Shown here: positions 1 through 13,500 of the stretch, piece after piece | How positions within the stretch are numbered: the stretch's first letter is position 1 | How the letters are laid out: every line of letters starts with the position of its first letter | NCBI RefSeq assembly: GCF_028389875.1 | Contig: NC_084670.1 | Location: 15,161,383-15,225,382, forward strand | Source: Rhea pennata | Taxonomy: Eukaryota > Chordata > Aves > Rheiformes > Rheidae | Direction of reading: 5' to 3' | Length of the DNA stretch: 64,000 nt | The notes under the pieces: model-generated | Database searches by the model: none | What the model saw: only the letters and a program-made list of their open reading frames with translations | Told to the model about the DNA's origin: nothing | Translations under genes and position numbers: made by a program

Positions 1-1849
1 AATATTTCATGGTAAAAATCTTATTATAAAAAAAATGTGGTAACTCAGAAGCACGTTTCCAAATTTCCTCTGAAAACCTAAAAGGAAAAAAAAAAAAAAA
101 ATCTACAGTGAGTTTGGGACCTGATACCTAATGGGAAATGTACACCTTCCAGGGAGTGAAAATAGGTTTTGTGTACTACACGGAGTAAACAGCTGCCTTT
201 GACTTTCAGCCTGTCCATTCTTTGCACAGGGTCAAGCTTTCTAGTGCAGCTCTAGCATGTAGTTATCCCTAAACCCATCAAAATTTCTTCTGTTTTGCCT
301 CCCAATTGCTTCCTTTCAGGAAACAGTTGTGGAAGAATGTAGGACACACAACCGACTTTACCTAATGAAAATAATTAAAATATTAGCATTTGTACTCCTT
401 TATCAGTATTCCAAAATGAGATAAGTAAATAAGTCGCAGCCTAATTAAACCATATTCATTTTATCTTATCTATTTTTCCCAAGTGTCCCAGACCAGTAGC
501 ATACAAAAGCATTTTCAGAGTTGTGTGAGAGTAAACTCTCATTCGGGAGGTGCTATTAGACTTCCCTGTCTTTTTTAGGCCATATCCACCTGCAAAAGAT
601 AGTTTTACAACTCCTTTTGTACCAAAGTGAAGGTACAGGAAGTAAAATGGGATAAAGTCACATCTCCTGCTCGTTGCTGGAATGAGATATTTCTCCGGTG
701 AGCGAAGAGCAAGGCTCTCCAGCATGGAACACTATTATTTCTGTGTTATCACCTCACAGAGATACCACAGGCCCAGAATATTTGGTATTTTCCTCATCGT
801 CCCTGCTGTAGTGGACATATGCCTCTGTGATAATCATAGTTTTCACTCTTCTGAGAGAGAGAGAGGAGAGAAATAAAAAGTAAAACTCTTGCTTTCACTC
901 ATTTTGGGTTGGTGGTACAGTTTGCAACTTAATAACATTCAGTAATAGCAAGAAGCAGGAACTCTGATAGCAGAAGCAACATCTCACAAGGCTAACTGCT
1001 TTCCCCACAGAAATTTAGAAGAAAGAGCTGTATTTCAAACACTTTCCATGGCTGCTGTTTCAAAATTTAGCATCACATTTTCATCCCTGAACATGTCATT
1101 TTTGACCCATTCATCAAACATACTTACTACAGTCCCAGCCAGCTGCAAAACCATTTGAGGTTATCTTGCCAGAGAAGGAGCCTTCATATCCTGCTCCACT
1201 TGAAAAGCACCTTTGCTTTTTACATACAGGAAGGTAAATACATTATAAAAATGCCAAGGAATACCACAGTTCAGATATTTGAGAATCTTATGAAGAAAAG
1301 GCACACAGGGAACTTGAACAGATGCTAGCCATGAACTCTTTAAAGAATGCAACATAATTCTTGCCTCGTCAAGGTGAGCAAGTCACCAGCATACTCTTAA
1401 TTCATTCGCTCTCTTAACAAGCTTAGAGCAAAGCACTACAGAGACAAGAGGGCTCTAAAAAGGGATCAGCGGTAACCTCACTCCCTCTCTGGGCTCTGAA
1501 TCTCCTCAGGATGCAGAGATCTACACATGGCCTTCCTTGGGGTGCAGTGTAGCATTTAATATTAAAAAATAAGTGGCAGCAACAATCTTATTAAAATTTC
1601 CTTTTGCTTTTGCAAAGCAAAGATGAAGGCTTTTGAACAATATTTCTAAGAAGAATAAAGGAAATTAACTGGGCTTCTGAGATGGCACCTTCGTAGTAAA
1701 TGTTACGTCCATGTTGAGATCGCCCTGCTCCTGAAAATAGGGGTTTCTCCTAGAAATGATAACAGATGCTTATATTTGCCAGCCTTAACAGATGACACTT
1801 TATTAAAGACAGCATCAGAATGAACCCCCTCAGTTTGAATTTCATGAAG
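1..1849. other. Unique AT-rich noncoding sequence
   Basis: I see no gene here. The longest open frame is 89 codons on the minus strand (456-725) and shows no domain or convincing splice context. There is an A16 run at 86-101 and a short (GA)6 tract at 853-864. No interspersed repeat was recognised. Confidence 0.6.
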
Positions 1850-2260
1850 TTTGTTAAGGAAATATTTTCGAAAAGAGAGGGATAAATTATGTTTTAATGA
1901 TGTTCACATGTTTCTCTGAAGACCGAAAGCTGATATATGCAGGCGTCGAAAGCATTACATACTAATTTCATTAAAGTGGGGGATGGTACTCAGGAAAAGC
2001 ACAAACATAAATGCTATTGACCTCGCTGGCAAGACGCCGAAAAGAACCTGCTCTAAGAAGCTGAGACTTTTCGTCTAACAACTAGGTAGGTGATAGCTGT
2101 CTTGAAAATTTATGGTATCATTTTATTTATAGCAGATGTTCCCTTAAAGCAAACATTTTTGCTTTATGCTAAGCAAATCTTATGGATAATTACAAAACAT
2201 AACGTTGAGGTTCAGTAATGCTGCAGACATCAAGAGTATTTTTTAGAATGGACTACGAAA
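1850..2260. promoter_or_regulatory. Candidate conserved noncoding element
   Basis: This AT-rich stretch keeps several isolated CpG dinucleotides, such as those in gcgtcgaaagc, aagacgccgaaaag and ttttcgtctaac, plus homeodomain-like TAAT/ATTA cores. Methylated CpG normally decays in noncoding vertebrate DNA, so isolated CpGs surviving in a non-island are a weak sign of constraint. No open frame or repeat explains them. This is inference only; random retention is also possible. Confidence 0.2.
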
Positions 2261-2776
2261 GAAGAGAGGCAAAAATGCCCTGATATTGATCTAATGCTGA
2301 AAGATAAAGGGCTAATCAAAACAAGACTTTTGCAGATGCTTTCTAGAAACTTGTTGTTTTAAAGGGAAAAGATAAAAGTTGAAACTGTGCATGGAGGCCA
2401 CTAATTAAATCATCATTTATCCCAAACGAGTCTTACAGTTCCAATAAAGATGACTAGATGCCAAAACAAGCCTGAAGCAGTATGACTAGTCATTGCCAGA
2501 GACCTATCGCTTGAGAGTTTAGTTTGGATATGTACTTATTTCTGTCTATGGAAACACTGTTATTTGCAGTTCTTGCTCTAAGTAAACCAGATTCAAATCA
2601 TCAATTCCATTTGTTCAGTCAAAACTGTATGATAGAGCTCCTGTTCATTTAAACTATGGTTTAAACTATGTTTTTTATGTCTCCTGAGCAGGCACTGGCA
2701 AGCTGCATCTTGCAGAAATTTCACCATCTCACACGTACTAAAGGAACTGAGAACAAGTGAACCAGAAATTGCAATC

Positions 2777-2810
2777 TTTTTTTTTTTTTTTTTTTTTTTA
2801 AGGGGGGGGG
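2777..2810. repeat. T23-AA-G9 homopolymer tract
   Basis: A run of 23 T is followed by two A and nine G. It is a simple-sequence tract. No target-site duplication or retroposed body was recognised next to it, so I do not call it a poly(A) tail. Confidence 0.9.
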
Positions 2811-5800
2811 AAATGTTTTGCTAATAGCAATGGTTGATTAAAGAAAGAGTGTCGCTTTTCTCTATTAAAGCTAATGTCCCCTGTTAAACTCTTTCCAGTT
2901 TCAAACATACAACCTGGGTCTTCAAGTCTCTGAAGGTGAACAAAGTTGCTGCCAATGGGGTGTTTGCTTCCCTAATTTTTCCCCTAATTAGTGAAGTTCA
3001 ATGTGGAAGTATATGAATTTTTGGAAAATGGAATACAAATGGATAGAAACAATACATCTGTGAATTTGCTGTTCATTATTCATGGTTTGTAAGAATGCAT
3101 ATTTCAAAAGAAAGTCATTAAAGTAATGCTGCTATTCTGTTTTTACCAGTCTTCGTGACAGTTTAAGCAATAAAATGGTTTAATCTCTCTGGATTGCAAT
3201 AACACGAACCCCTGACAAGGACAAGAGATTGACAGAATTTGTAATAATATATTTTTACTTATGTCACATATTTGTAATTTCAAGGACATGATTCACAGTG
3301 ACCCTGCTGCAATGTTGTGTAGGCATTGTTCTATACTGATTTGCATTAATGTCTGCAGAAGAGTTTTCATCTCTTAGTACTGCTTCAGAGGATATGCTTG
3401 TCATTAAAATTCTGGTCACAGATGTGGGTTAAAATATCTCTAACCTTTACAAATGTATTATGTGGCACTACTGACATAGCTTTTATTGCAGATAAAATCT
3501 ATAACAAATTCTGTGTGTGACAAGAGAGAAACATGATTCTGTATTAAATTCAGATGACAGAGATGCATTCCTTGCTTGTATTTTTAAAATGTTTTGGATA
3601 TAGTATCAATGAGTTAGGCTTTCTGTTCCATTGCGGTTAGATATCCATTAAATCCATTCAGTTTGTTTTAGTTTGATACTTTAATAAGTTTTTCTTAAAT
3701 TGGCATTCAAAAGAGGACATAAAATGGCAGTAAGAATTCAGCTCATTTCCAGGCTTTGGTTGAACTCATAAGAAGAAAACAAGAAATCAGCTTATTAGAA
3801 CAGACTACCTAAGATTTATCGTTGGAAATATTAGGCTACATTTAATGTAGTTCACCGATGATCATCTGCTTCTGTTTCTTAACTTCCATTGCTACTCGCA
3901 TGCCTAGAAGGCATATTAATCTTCCAAGGCTTTTTACACATCCGTGTGTATGAACAGCATCCTGGACATCATCTCAACTTGCTCCTCCATGTTATAGGGA
4001 GGTAATAGTTTCCTCCTCGGTTACAGAAACTGTGTTATCATCCTGGATACGTTCTAGGCAGCACTCAGGAACAGAGACAGTTTTCCCGCTGAAGATTTCT
4101 CATTAAAATCTGTCTGAGGTTCTTTGTATCTGTACGGTCTACATGGCATAAGGCAGCTGAGGTGGAGAAACTGCGGTTACATCTCTCCCAAAGGATGGGG
4201 GCTGCATCCAATCTGAGCCTGTTTACACAAGAAAGTCGCACCAATTCACAATCTGAAGTCGTGCATTTAGACTAGTGCTGCCTACCAGATATGTTTTTCC
4301 TCTGCAAGGAGAATACCCTTTTTGCTTATACCACCTGGGGTTGATTCCAACCTTACGGCAAAATTTCCACTGAAGTTGGATTTTCCAGTAGATAAGGTAA
4401 GATTTTGGTTATTATATTGGCATAACTGAACTATTATAACTACTATTATATCTGTAACTCTCACTAGGAATGGTAAGGCCTCCGTTGTGTAGCTGGGGAG
4501 GAGGACTGGCCTGCTCGAGCCTGTCCAGACTGGGGTATGTTTAGCGTTTAGCATCCTAGCCTTGCGCGACAGGATGGGAGACGCAAGGGGCCCATGACCT
4601 CAGACACTTGTTCTGTGATGAGCCTGCCCTAACTTGCACACTCCTGCAGTCTTCCGTTTCTCCCTGCTTTCATAAAATGGTAGATGTCTATATCAGTGCC
4701 TGTGACCGTATTTGTGCGTTATGCATGTGATCGTATTAATGCCTAAGCTTACCACGGTTTTCTTTGTAAAGAAAAGTGGGTGGCACCGAATGACTGTTGC
4801 TGCTTCAGCTGTCTGGGTGGAGTTGAATATGGCATGGTGATATGTATGATTGATAATGTTTATCCTGCATGTCTCACAAAATATAATTGAATCTTATGCT
4901 TACTAGTAGAGAGAGGTGTAAAGGGAGTTTCTTTATCAGTGGGTGATCTCTAAGCATAGTGTGCTTTATTTCGGAAAAAGAAATGGAAAACTGGAGAATT
5001 GAACCTTAACCAAAGGATAAAATTAAATTAACCAGTAGTAGTTATAACATCTGCAGTTTCTGCACTAGGAAGCAGAATACATTGTATCAGAAAAGGTATA
5101 GGAGGTTCTTTCTCATCCTAGTCACAGAGATGGACTGCAAGGAGATCGGGGCAAAAGAAGTAGTTCTGCTGTAAAAGCCAGGGAGGTCATCCGGGCTCTT
5201 CAGGATCAGTCCGAATGGGTGCTTTTGAGGGCCCAGGAGGAGTTCATTCAGATGCCACCAGGTCTCTTGATTTGTGACCAGTTTTCTCTCTTTGCACAGT
5301 TCCTGTCATCTTGAATGTTCAGGAATGGTCTAGGGTTGTGGAGTAATTCATGGCACATCATACTCAGGAAGGAATAAGATCTGTCAGAGGTTGACACAAT
5401 TGTCTATGGTATTGCAGCCATTGGAGAAGCAGTCTATTATTGTATTAACAGTAATATATAGAGAGAGAAATTGCACAAGGTTTGGTTATTTAGCAATAGT
5501 TAGCGAGGAAGGATTGCGGGCAACAAAACCAAACACAAAGCAATGAAGCAATGGCCAGAGAAGTTATAGAGTTACTGAGTTTTGGAAGGGACAAGGAGCA
5601 GGATTTGGCTAATTAACACCATACGGAGTTGGTTTTGAAGCTGCCAATGCTTTTTTTCATTGAGAAAGGAGATATTCTGAAAATGAGTTCTCAGTCTGTG
5701 GCATATCAGTATAGAAGGAGCATTGAGTGTGCGCTATTCACTACCCACACGGGAAAGTAGCTCAGATTAAAATAGTATTGTAATGACTGTGGGCATAAAA

Positions 5801-6589
5801 TACAAACAGGAAAAGTGAGGGAAAAAAAAAACAACTTATTGTTTTCAAATGTTTGTGCTCTTCTTATTTAACCCTTCCTTCAATATAGGAAGAATTTGTC
5901 ACGGTAATTGGTGACTGGATATTCACGCATAAGAGCTGGGATATGGCCCACCACTGAGTTGCCATCTGCACCTCGACAAGGCTGCTCTGTGCCGGCGTGC
6001 TACTGAGAGCTAAGGAATAGGTCATGGTAACAGATGCTTTGGGCCCCGTAAGTGAGTAGTCAGTTCTTCTCAGTGCCCTCTCACAGTTAATGCTGGCTTG
6101 TAATGTCTTAAGTCAACTTCTGCTCATAGCAAATTGTACTTAAGTATATTTATATATTTTGACTTTCAGATTTAGACATAGCAGAATGCATGCTTAGTGA
6201 CTCATTTCCTGGTCTGGAAAATAGAGGATTAAAATCAAGAACTCTCAAATTATTTCAGTGTTTCAAATTGTTTAATTGAATTTTAAACTTCTCTGAAAAT
6301 CAGACCAATAATGTGGCCACAGATCCATAAAACAAAATCTTTGTAGAATAAAGTATTTGACCAGTGTTAGCAATAAAATGTTTCTTTTGAGAATTACAAG
6401 AATCTGAGGGGTTTTTTTTGATGGAAAAAAGAATATCATGTAGATAAAAGATACCTAATCTTGCTGCAGAACTTTTTCTGTAAGTCGCTTTCTGAACAGT
6501 AATGCTGGAACAGATCCCAAATTTTGTTTTGTTTTAATTTTGTTTAATTTTTTCAGCATGTTAAATCATTTCCAGAATCCTGTATGGGG
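2811..6589. other. Unique noncoding sequence
   Basis: No coding region is supported; the longest frame is 90 codons at 4282-4554 on the minus strand and has no recognisable content. The segment from 5100 to 5330 is less AT-rich and ends in a pyrimidine-AG that resembles a 3' splice site (ttctctctttgcacag), but no open frame or matching donor follows. Otherwise I see nothing. Confidence 0.55.
3339..3350 (-). promoter_or_regulatory. Octamer (POU) site with adjoining TAAT
   Basis: ATTTGCAT, the reverse complement of the canonical octamer ATGCAAAT, runs directly into TAAT. POU-homeodomain factors bind this octamer. A single 8-mer occurs often by chance, so function is unproven; it is listed because octamers recur in this window. 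Confidence 0.3.
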
Positions 6590-6594
6590 GATAT

Positions 6595-6750
6595 TAATTT
6601 GAGATGTGCAAAGAGTACCAGAGGAGGCTTCTTCTAAGGCCTCCTACCTTCTAAATTTTCCTACCAGTAGAATGGGAATAATGATGTTAAAGCTACTTGT
6701 AAAACTGTTTGACATCTTCTAAAGACAAGTGTTATATGAGGAATACACAT
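6595..6750 (+). mobile_element. MIR/CORE-SINE-like relic
   Basis: The stretch follows the 3' part of the MIR/CORE-SINE consensus as I know it: a pyrimidine-rich lead, then gtagaatgggaataatgat (consensus taaaatgggaataataat), then a gtaaaa...tttgacatc block (consensus gtaaagcgctttgagatc), then aagtgttatatgag (consensus aaggcgctatataag). The tRNA-like 5' head is not evident. It is an old, diverged, non-autonomous retroposon, recognised by eye and not by alignment. Confidence 0.6.
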
Positions 6751-7989
6751 TTGTAATGTTTGTATGATGACACACGTGTATATATAATGGGAGTATATAA
6801 ACACATTCATATACACATACTGTGTGTAATACTAATATTATTACATTTTAGGCTATATTTTATTAACTACGTTACTAATATACATTTTAATAACACGAAA
6901 AGCCTGATGAAAAATGTTCTTAAGATTCTCATTTACTGTTATTCACTTTGTGCCAGGTCCTAACACTAGTGACAGCAATTTCATAGAGATGTTAATGAAT
7001 TTTACATGATATGCATGAGAATGAATGTATTTCTCATTAAATAAGATTTACAAGATTCTGACCAGAAAAGAGAAACCAAGTTCGCAAAAATGTTAAAATG
7101 CAGCACATTTCTGAGAGAACAATTTGCAGTGTACTTTAGGGGAAAAGCTGATATCCTTTGTTCATATTGTAAATTATGTAATTCTTCTCCATGTAGTATA
7201 CTTATGCTGAAAGAGAAGGAAAGGGAATTTGCCTAGCTTTAATGTCTTTTTCAGGGGTGCTTAACACGGATGGATACATTTGTATCACTCTAAAACCATG
7301 TGGTAAAGAAGAATACAGAAAATCTACTATAAATAAAATTCCATGACATTTCGGTCTCCACTGTCATTAAATGCTGGATGAAAAAAGATTTAGCCTTTTT
7401 TCGTCATAAACAGGTACAATACAAACTATTTTTATTTCATTCTGTGCACTGTGCTCCATTTTTGGCAATAGAATAATTTTATTTCTTAAGTATAACAAAT
7501 ATTTCTGCTCAATTTTCTACTAGGCTTTCAGTAATATTTCCTTTAAATACAGTTTGCCTTTATAACTCTAAGGACAAGTTCAGCCCTGATTCAAATACAT
7601 GACATACCATTGAAGTCAATAGAGCTGTCTCTATATGACATGATTTTTTTCTCCAGCTCTCCGGCTGTCACATACAGTCATGTCAGTGTGATTCAGGATA
7701 AATCGGCTCTCAGCACGGGCCACATCCTGGGGGGTGCTCAGCGCCCTAAACTCGAGCCAGCTTCAAAGGAAGCACTCACTGCCTCCCAGCCTATCTGGCT
7801 CTAGATGCAGTATTTCCTCATACTGCTCCATACTTACCCTAGGAAATACTTTGAATAGTACAAATATTGAATTTAGCCAACTGCCAGAGTCAGCTTTAGT
7901 GTTTTGGACAGATCTGTGAGAAGTTGTATTTGGCTCTTTTTTCGTTTTTCTTTTAACACCCTTTTTCTCTCCACTCCTTTCTTCCTCAC
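6751..7989. other. AT-rich noncoding sequence
   Basis: No gene is supported. It includes TA-rich short-period sequence around 6775-6900 and a possible palindromic-repeat fragment near 7570-7640, listed separately. Short frames at 7610-8002 overlap on both strands and are not coherent. Confidence 0.55.
7570..7640. repeat. Fragment of ancient palindromic sauropsid repeat
   Basis: The words gttcagccctg and cattgaagtcaatagagct resemble the widespread near-palindromic repeats of turtle, crocodile and bird genomes built around 'cattgaagtcaatggagt'. Only the central part is recognisable, so the family and boundaries are uncertain. Confidence 0.35.
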
Positions 7990-8009
7990 GCACACGCAAC
8001 AACTTCTGT

Positions 8010-8250
8010 TCCTGCAGTCAAGCCCGCTAAACCCCAAACGGGCCTTCGGGGGGGTGTTAACGGGTGGAGGGTAGACATCAGGCTGCGCGGTGAGGCTGAC
8101 CGTACGCGCGGTGCACGCGCACGCCTGTGCCCGCGGGTGTGTTTCGGGGCAGGCGGCACTCGTACCCCCCGCCGCACAAGCGGAGCCCCGTGGCCTGCGG
8201 CTGTCATGCCCTGTCACCGCGAGGGAAGGAGCTAGCGACAAGCCTCCTCT
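8010..8250. promoter_or_regulatory. Short CpG island
   Basis: About 240 bases are rich in CpG and GC within an AT-rich setting, including gaccgtacgcgcggtgcacg and several ccgc/gcgg words. A stretch around 8100-8130 alternates purine and pyrimidine, which favours Z-DNA. Overlapping frames on both strands (93 to 122 codons) follow from GC composition and disagree with one another. The island could be an orphan promoter or a CpG-rich old repeat. No TATA box, Sp1 site or splice donor clearly fixes a direction. Confidence 0.5.
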
Positions 8251-10199
8251 CCCTTTCTACGAACTGCAGCGTGCCTTTACTTTCCTGACTGTCCCGCCAC
8301 GTCAGGCAAGATTCACAACTGCTGTTTCTCAGAGAACAAATGCTCAAAAACTTGCAAGGAACAGTCAGTAGCACGAATCTTTATAAATTAACATGATGCC
8401 CGTAGAGCGAGTTTTGGGGCTAAATCCGTGAAAGTAGCAAGGCCCTACTTACAGAAATACACCTGGGACAGAAGCAGAACCGAGGGATTTCGTCTCGAGC
8501 CAGGCCTGGCGGAGGAGATCTCTGTCCTCAGCCTGGGCTCTGCCTCCTGGCTTGAGCCAGCACAAAGACATGGGATGTCTGAACATGCCCTCAGCCTCTA
8601 CAAGCTGCTCAGGACTCCCTGACCCCAAATAACCAAAGTATATTTGCAGTGATAAATCTAAGTATTCTAGATCAGAACAAATGAACATAATGCTGCTCAC
8701 TCCTTCCCAGGGTTGCACTGGAATAAGATGTGTGCATAAATCAGATCTTTCTGCTGAAAAAAAGTGCAGATATTGTAATAAAATTATGAATATTAATAAC
8801 AGGACAAAGGATACAACAAAGCCACCAGACAGTGACACAGAACGGAAAGTTAGATCAGCTTCAAACTTTCACGGAGTAATTTCTTTGCATTTCATAACCC
8901 AGTGGAAAAGGCTAAATCGGTTGCTTAAATTCAATCTCCAATACTGCTCCTCTGCAAAAATAAATGTGACGAATTAAAAAGTAAGACTTGCATCAAGAAT
9001 AGGATTGTCTGAATTCCTGAGCAAACAGAAAACTAACCCAGAAAGATTTCTTGAAAACCTGATCTGCTGATTTGTTTGACCTTATTAGCTCTTCTTTTGC
9101 AATTTCGTTGATTTTGCCCATCAGTCCTCTGCTTCAAATCAGCTTTGAGACTTACAGAGAGCACAGTTTGGTAGTATGCAAATCAGTTTTAATGAGAAAG
9201 AGCATCCTGAAGGCAGCCAAAGAACTGAAAGATTTAATTCACCCAGGTGCATGTTTGCCTAAATTGTTCTCATTCACTTCTGAAAGGGAGAAGAGGATTT
9301 AGACAAGTAAAACGAGTGAGAAGAAATAATTAAAATAATTATTTTATAAGTAACTCCTCTTTCTCTGGTCAAAGAACAGTAGCTAAATTTTCTATTTAAA
9401 TTTTTAAGGATGAGATTCTGAAATCAATGTCAATGTAGACGTCATATTGTAAGCGGGTGTTCAACATCCACTCGATGTTTGTGAAAAAAAAAATCTTAAA
9501 ACGAGTGTGTTTGTCTTCGACACTGCAGTCCTGACAATGCTCCAGATACTCACTTGGAGGAGAGGACTGCAGATCCGCTGAATTAATCCATCTCCTCTTG
9601 AAACTTGCAGCTGCTGCTTTGCAGGTAGAACTCCAGCTTACAGGTAAAATGGGGGGTTTCATGTCTACCTTTGGTGACCTGAATTACTCTTTGAAGGAAT
9701 AACTTTTTCTCTCTGTGTCTTTTGAATACAGAGGTGGTTAGAAAGATTAGCCTCCCGGTTTTGATATTTAAATTAAATATTTAATGCTGGATTGTTTGAA
9801 TATACCCTGGATTAGCAAGTGACTTAAATAACTGTTCTTTAAAAATGTCTTTCTTTAGTCAGATCTTTGGCCCTAATCCCCATGAAATAATTATATATGT
9901 TTAACTTCACGCACTGTAAACAGTTTACACTGAAATTACTAGAAATAATTAGAAAATAAACTAAACAATAGACTATTTTTTCAGGAATCACGGTATGAAA
10001 TGGCAATGTTCTCACTTAAATGAGTGCTATTTAATATACTTGATTATGAGATTGTTTCTGAAATTAAACAGCAGATCTCAAAACGGTACTTTCACAATGA
10101 ATATTTCATATATTGAAATACTGCATTGGTAACTGGGGAGAACAGCAGAGGTAGCTGTATGATGGTGGTACAAATACTGTTACGTTCACTGGGCTCATC
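8251..10199. other. Noncoding sequence
   Basis: Frames of 129 codons (8449-8838, minus) and 98 codons (8681-8977, plus) overlap on opposite strands and lack domains, so neither is called. The region is moderately AT-rich, with TAAT-rich sequence at 9325-9350. No repeat was recognised. Confidence 0.5.
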
Positions 10200-10537
10200 T
10201 TCTGTTGCAGTACCTAGATCTAAACCAAGAGAGTCTGCTGGGGGGATCAAACAGGAAAGGAAACAATGTCCAACAATGCCAGGAAAAAAAGTCTGCAAGT
10301 GAACCAGTCACGGAAAAGGCCTGTCATGTTAACAGGCCTCTCTCTTCAAGCGCAGAGACAGAGGTCAGAAAACCGGAGGGCCGTTACAGAATCGCACCCG
10401 GCCGATCCCGAAACCGGCCGCGAATCGCCGCTGATGGAGAACGTGGTGCTTGGGGGTCCCTGCCCAAGCAGGACACGTTTCTTCCTTCAGAGCGCTTAAC
10501 CTTTTTGTTTGCCCCCTACATATCCCTGGACAACTAG
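10200..10537 (+). other. Candidate exon-like open frame over a CpG cluster
   Basis: A pyrimidine-AG (cttctgttgcag, ending at 10210) is followed by a frame that stays open to a stop at 10537, about 109 codons. The second half crosses a compact CpG cluster (10370-10450) with words such as cccggccgatcccg and ccggccgcgaatcgccg. I recognise no domain; the translation is basic and polar. A second frame (10266-10499) overlaps it, which argues against coding. It may be a small CpG island or an unrecognised exon. Confidence 0.15.
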
Positions 10538-13500
10538 ATTTTAGTTGATACTATCTCTTTTGGGAAGAAATTCTTTAGATTTGCCTGCCACTCAAAAAGA
10601 GTGTGAGGGAAACCTCAGGTACCCCGCTCAGCCCTGGAGCCACCCCAGCAATTAAAGGCAGGAACGCTCACACTGTGTTTACAGAGCGAAGAGACACTTG
10701 ATCTTTCAGCAATGACAACAGAATTACTCTTTTGTCTTGTTTGATGTCATTCTGCTCACAAGTCACAAGTGGAAGAAGCCACGAGCAGTTTTGAAAATAC
10801 ATCACGTTGTATAGAGAGGCCTACACGAATCCTTATAAACCCCCTTCCTGCAGGCCGTTCAGCAGATGTGATCTGTTTTGGTTGGTCACTCACAAACAGC
10901 TCTGACAAAGCTGTTCCGCATGTCACACTGGAACACCAAGCCATGTAACCACATGTGAGGACTACAGTTTTAAAGACCTCACTGTGAATTCTGATTCTTA
11001 ATCCTGAATATTAGTAGATAAACATCTAAAATTGAGGATTTCTGAAACATGTACTCATCTTGGTAAAAGAGAATCCCACATGAAACAAATCAAATGTTTT
11101 AGACTTTTTTTATTTAGTAATATTCATCCATTCACATGCTGTTTTGTAATTCTTTCTTGTTGAACTTATGTATGTACAAGTTTTCATTTATCTACTTAAC
11201 AGAACAAAACTTCAGGCACTTTAGAACTGTAATGTCATCATTGTCAAGCTGATTACTTACAAGGACAGAGAAGTCACAATGAGTTTTTCTCCTACCATAT
11301 AACTTTATATATTCTTATCTCTACTCGGTTTCATTTAATTCTATACTGTGATTGTCACCATAGTATTGAGAGTACTTTTAGGAGTATGTTAAGGAGTATG
11401 AGCATCATCTGGCTCTTGTTTTTATGGTTTAAAGCTTTGTATATAACTATAGATTTTTACATGTAGTATAACTAGTTTTTGATAGAGTAATCAAAGATCA
11501 ATGGAAATATTCCTTGCATTTGTGGAGTAGAAAGTAGAGAGAGTTGAGAGCCCCCCTGAGAAATCATACCATGGATTTGGCCTAGGAAAGTTTTGATGTC
11601 ATCCATGCTCTTCACTAGAGCCACAGGTGACCTTTAGAGTATCCTACACCTGTTATGCAAAAGATTAACTCAGCTGTCATGTGCATACAATTGTCTATGT
11701 TCATACTTGAATGAAATCTCAGAGGGAAACCTCATTCTAATTTCACTCCCTTTGACAAACTTCAAACTTTACGAAGCCCAAATCTCTGCATTTCTACAAT
11801 TAGTACTCATACTTCTACAAAAGGGTGGTAGTTTTCCAAATGCTGTTATTCCAGTTTGTTAACATCTTATGCTCGTTTTGCATGATAACAACTCAGAAAT
11901 GAGGATAATGCCTGATAAGGCCTCTCCTATACACTGAAAAATTGGTTATTTTATGTGGCTGATAAGATTAAGATCTTGATTTTTCTGAGTTTTTTTCCTT
12001 TAAAAGAAATTAAAATTAATATAGAGAAAAAAAGAAAGATGTATATACACAGGAAAAATTGCACTCTACCTTCTGTCAGGAAATTCCTTCAGGAGGCCTA
12101 TATGTTTTCTTGTATATGTTTCAGTTGTTTTATATGTGTGACTGCACATGGCACAACCATCTAGGCAGAAAATAAATGTAATTTTATATCAACTTTAGAA
12201 GACATAGCATATTTTTTATTAATAACAGATAAATCAGTCAGGAGGAATAAGAAGTAACCTTGAAATGTATTCCACATTAAAAGCTGGAAAAAAATTTAGA
12301 TTAAGGTTTATCTTTAAAATAAAGTACAGTCTGAGGTCTAGGACACATTTAGTAAAGTTCCCTTCTTTTTATTTCCAGATTCTTTTTCCAGTATCGGCAC
12401 CTTGTGTTCCTCAGATTCCCCGTGTTTCACTCCTTTCGATTTCCAGTGCCACACAAAATGCAAGGCTGTACTTCGTGATAGAGGGTCAGTTACTATAATT
12501 ATGCATAACAGTAGCTTTGTGAAGGTATGCCGCTGTTCAGATGGGGTGTATTCAGTCGTTTTATATTATTTCTTCTGCTTTCTTTCTTTTCTCCTCTTCC
12601 CTCTAACATACTCTCTTTTCAACCTGCTTTTTTCAATTTTACTAAACTATATTCAAAAAAATTGAAATGCTAATCCTCCTGTTCTTTAACTAATGAGACT
12701 GAATGAAACTCTTATTTGACCATTTGACCATTTCTTGTCTTAGTCTAGTTAAGAAATGTGTTTTGTTTCCTTTTGAGCTGCGTAACAGACTGGCATTAAG
12801 AAATGTGTTGAGTCCATTTATATGCAGATGATCTGCTGTCCTGCTTCTTTCAGTAGGTGCCATAAATTAGCATTCAAATTTTAATCCAGTTTTGACAGGT
12901 TTTTTTAATTCATTTCATATGTATTTAATCCTACATCAGTCTCAATTTTTCTGCAATATGTGCCATATTGTAGCAGCTAAAAAGCTGCTACTGATGATTT
13001 TCTCATTCCTTTAGAGTGAGGTGTTAATTCTACTAACACTTTCGTTAATGAAATACTCTTCACTTAATGGAATTAAATGCATGGCCTGTGTATTTCTTAT
13101 TGTACTATATAGTCTTATAGTTTGGATTTAAATTTCACCCTTCTATAAAGATTCACTGCCACATTTTGGCCTAGTAGATGGTCTTTGCCTTGGATAAAGT
13201 TTGAGAAAACAGTCATTACAAGCAAAATACCAATAACAGTTTCAATGTTCTCTGGAACATTCTATTCTTTTTTTTCTATGACTAAATATATTTAAAATGC
13301 ATTTTCTGCTGCTTGTGTATGTGGGCTTCAAGAGGCTGAACTAGCAATCTGATGACCTACAGATATCATAGGTAAACGTCAAACTATTCAGAATCATCCA
13401 TTCTTCCATTTTTGTGTACAAATTATGAAACTACTTCAGACATTCTCTCCAAATTATGAAAAAATCCATAGCCTCAAGCATACTTTAGGACTATAGTCAC

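Noticed and set aside
7873..8371. Overlapping frames of 73-122 codons in the 8 kb CpG island
   Set aside because: They exist on both strands and in several registers, which is a composition effect.
8449..8838. 129-codon minus frame
   Set aside because: Overlaps a 98-codon plus frame, has no domain, and lies in ordinary sequence.
12363..12480. Cluster of pyrimidine-AG words as real splice acceptors before a cysteine-containing frame
   Set aside because: Several compete in a row, the downstream frame has no domain, and no donor follows at a sensible position.
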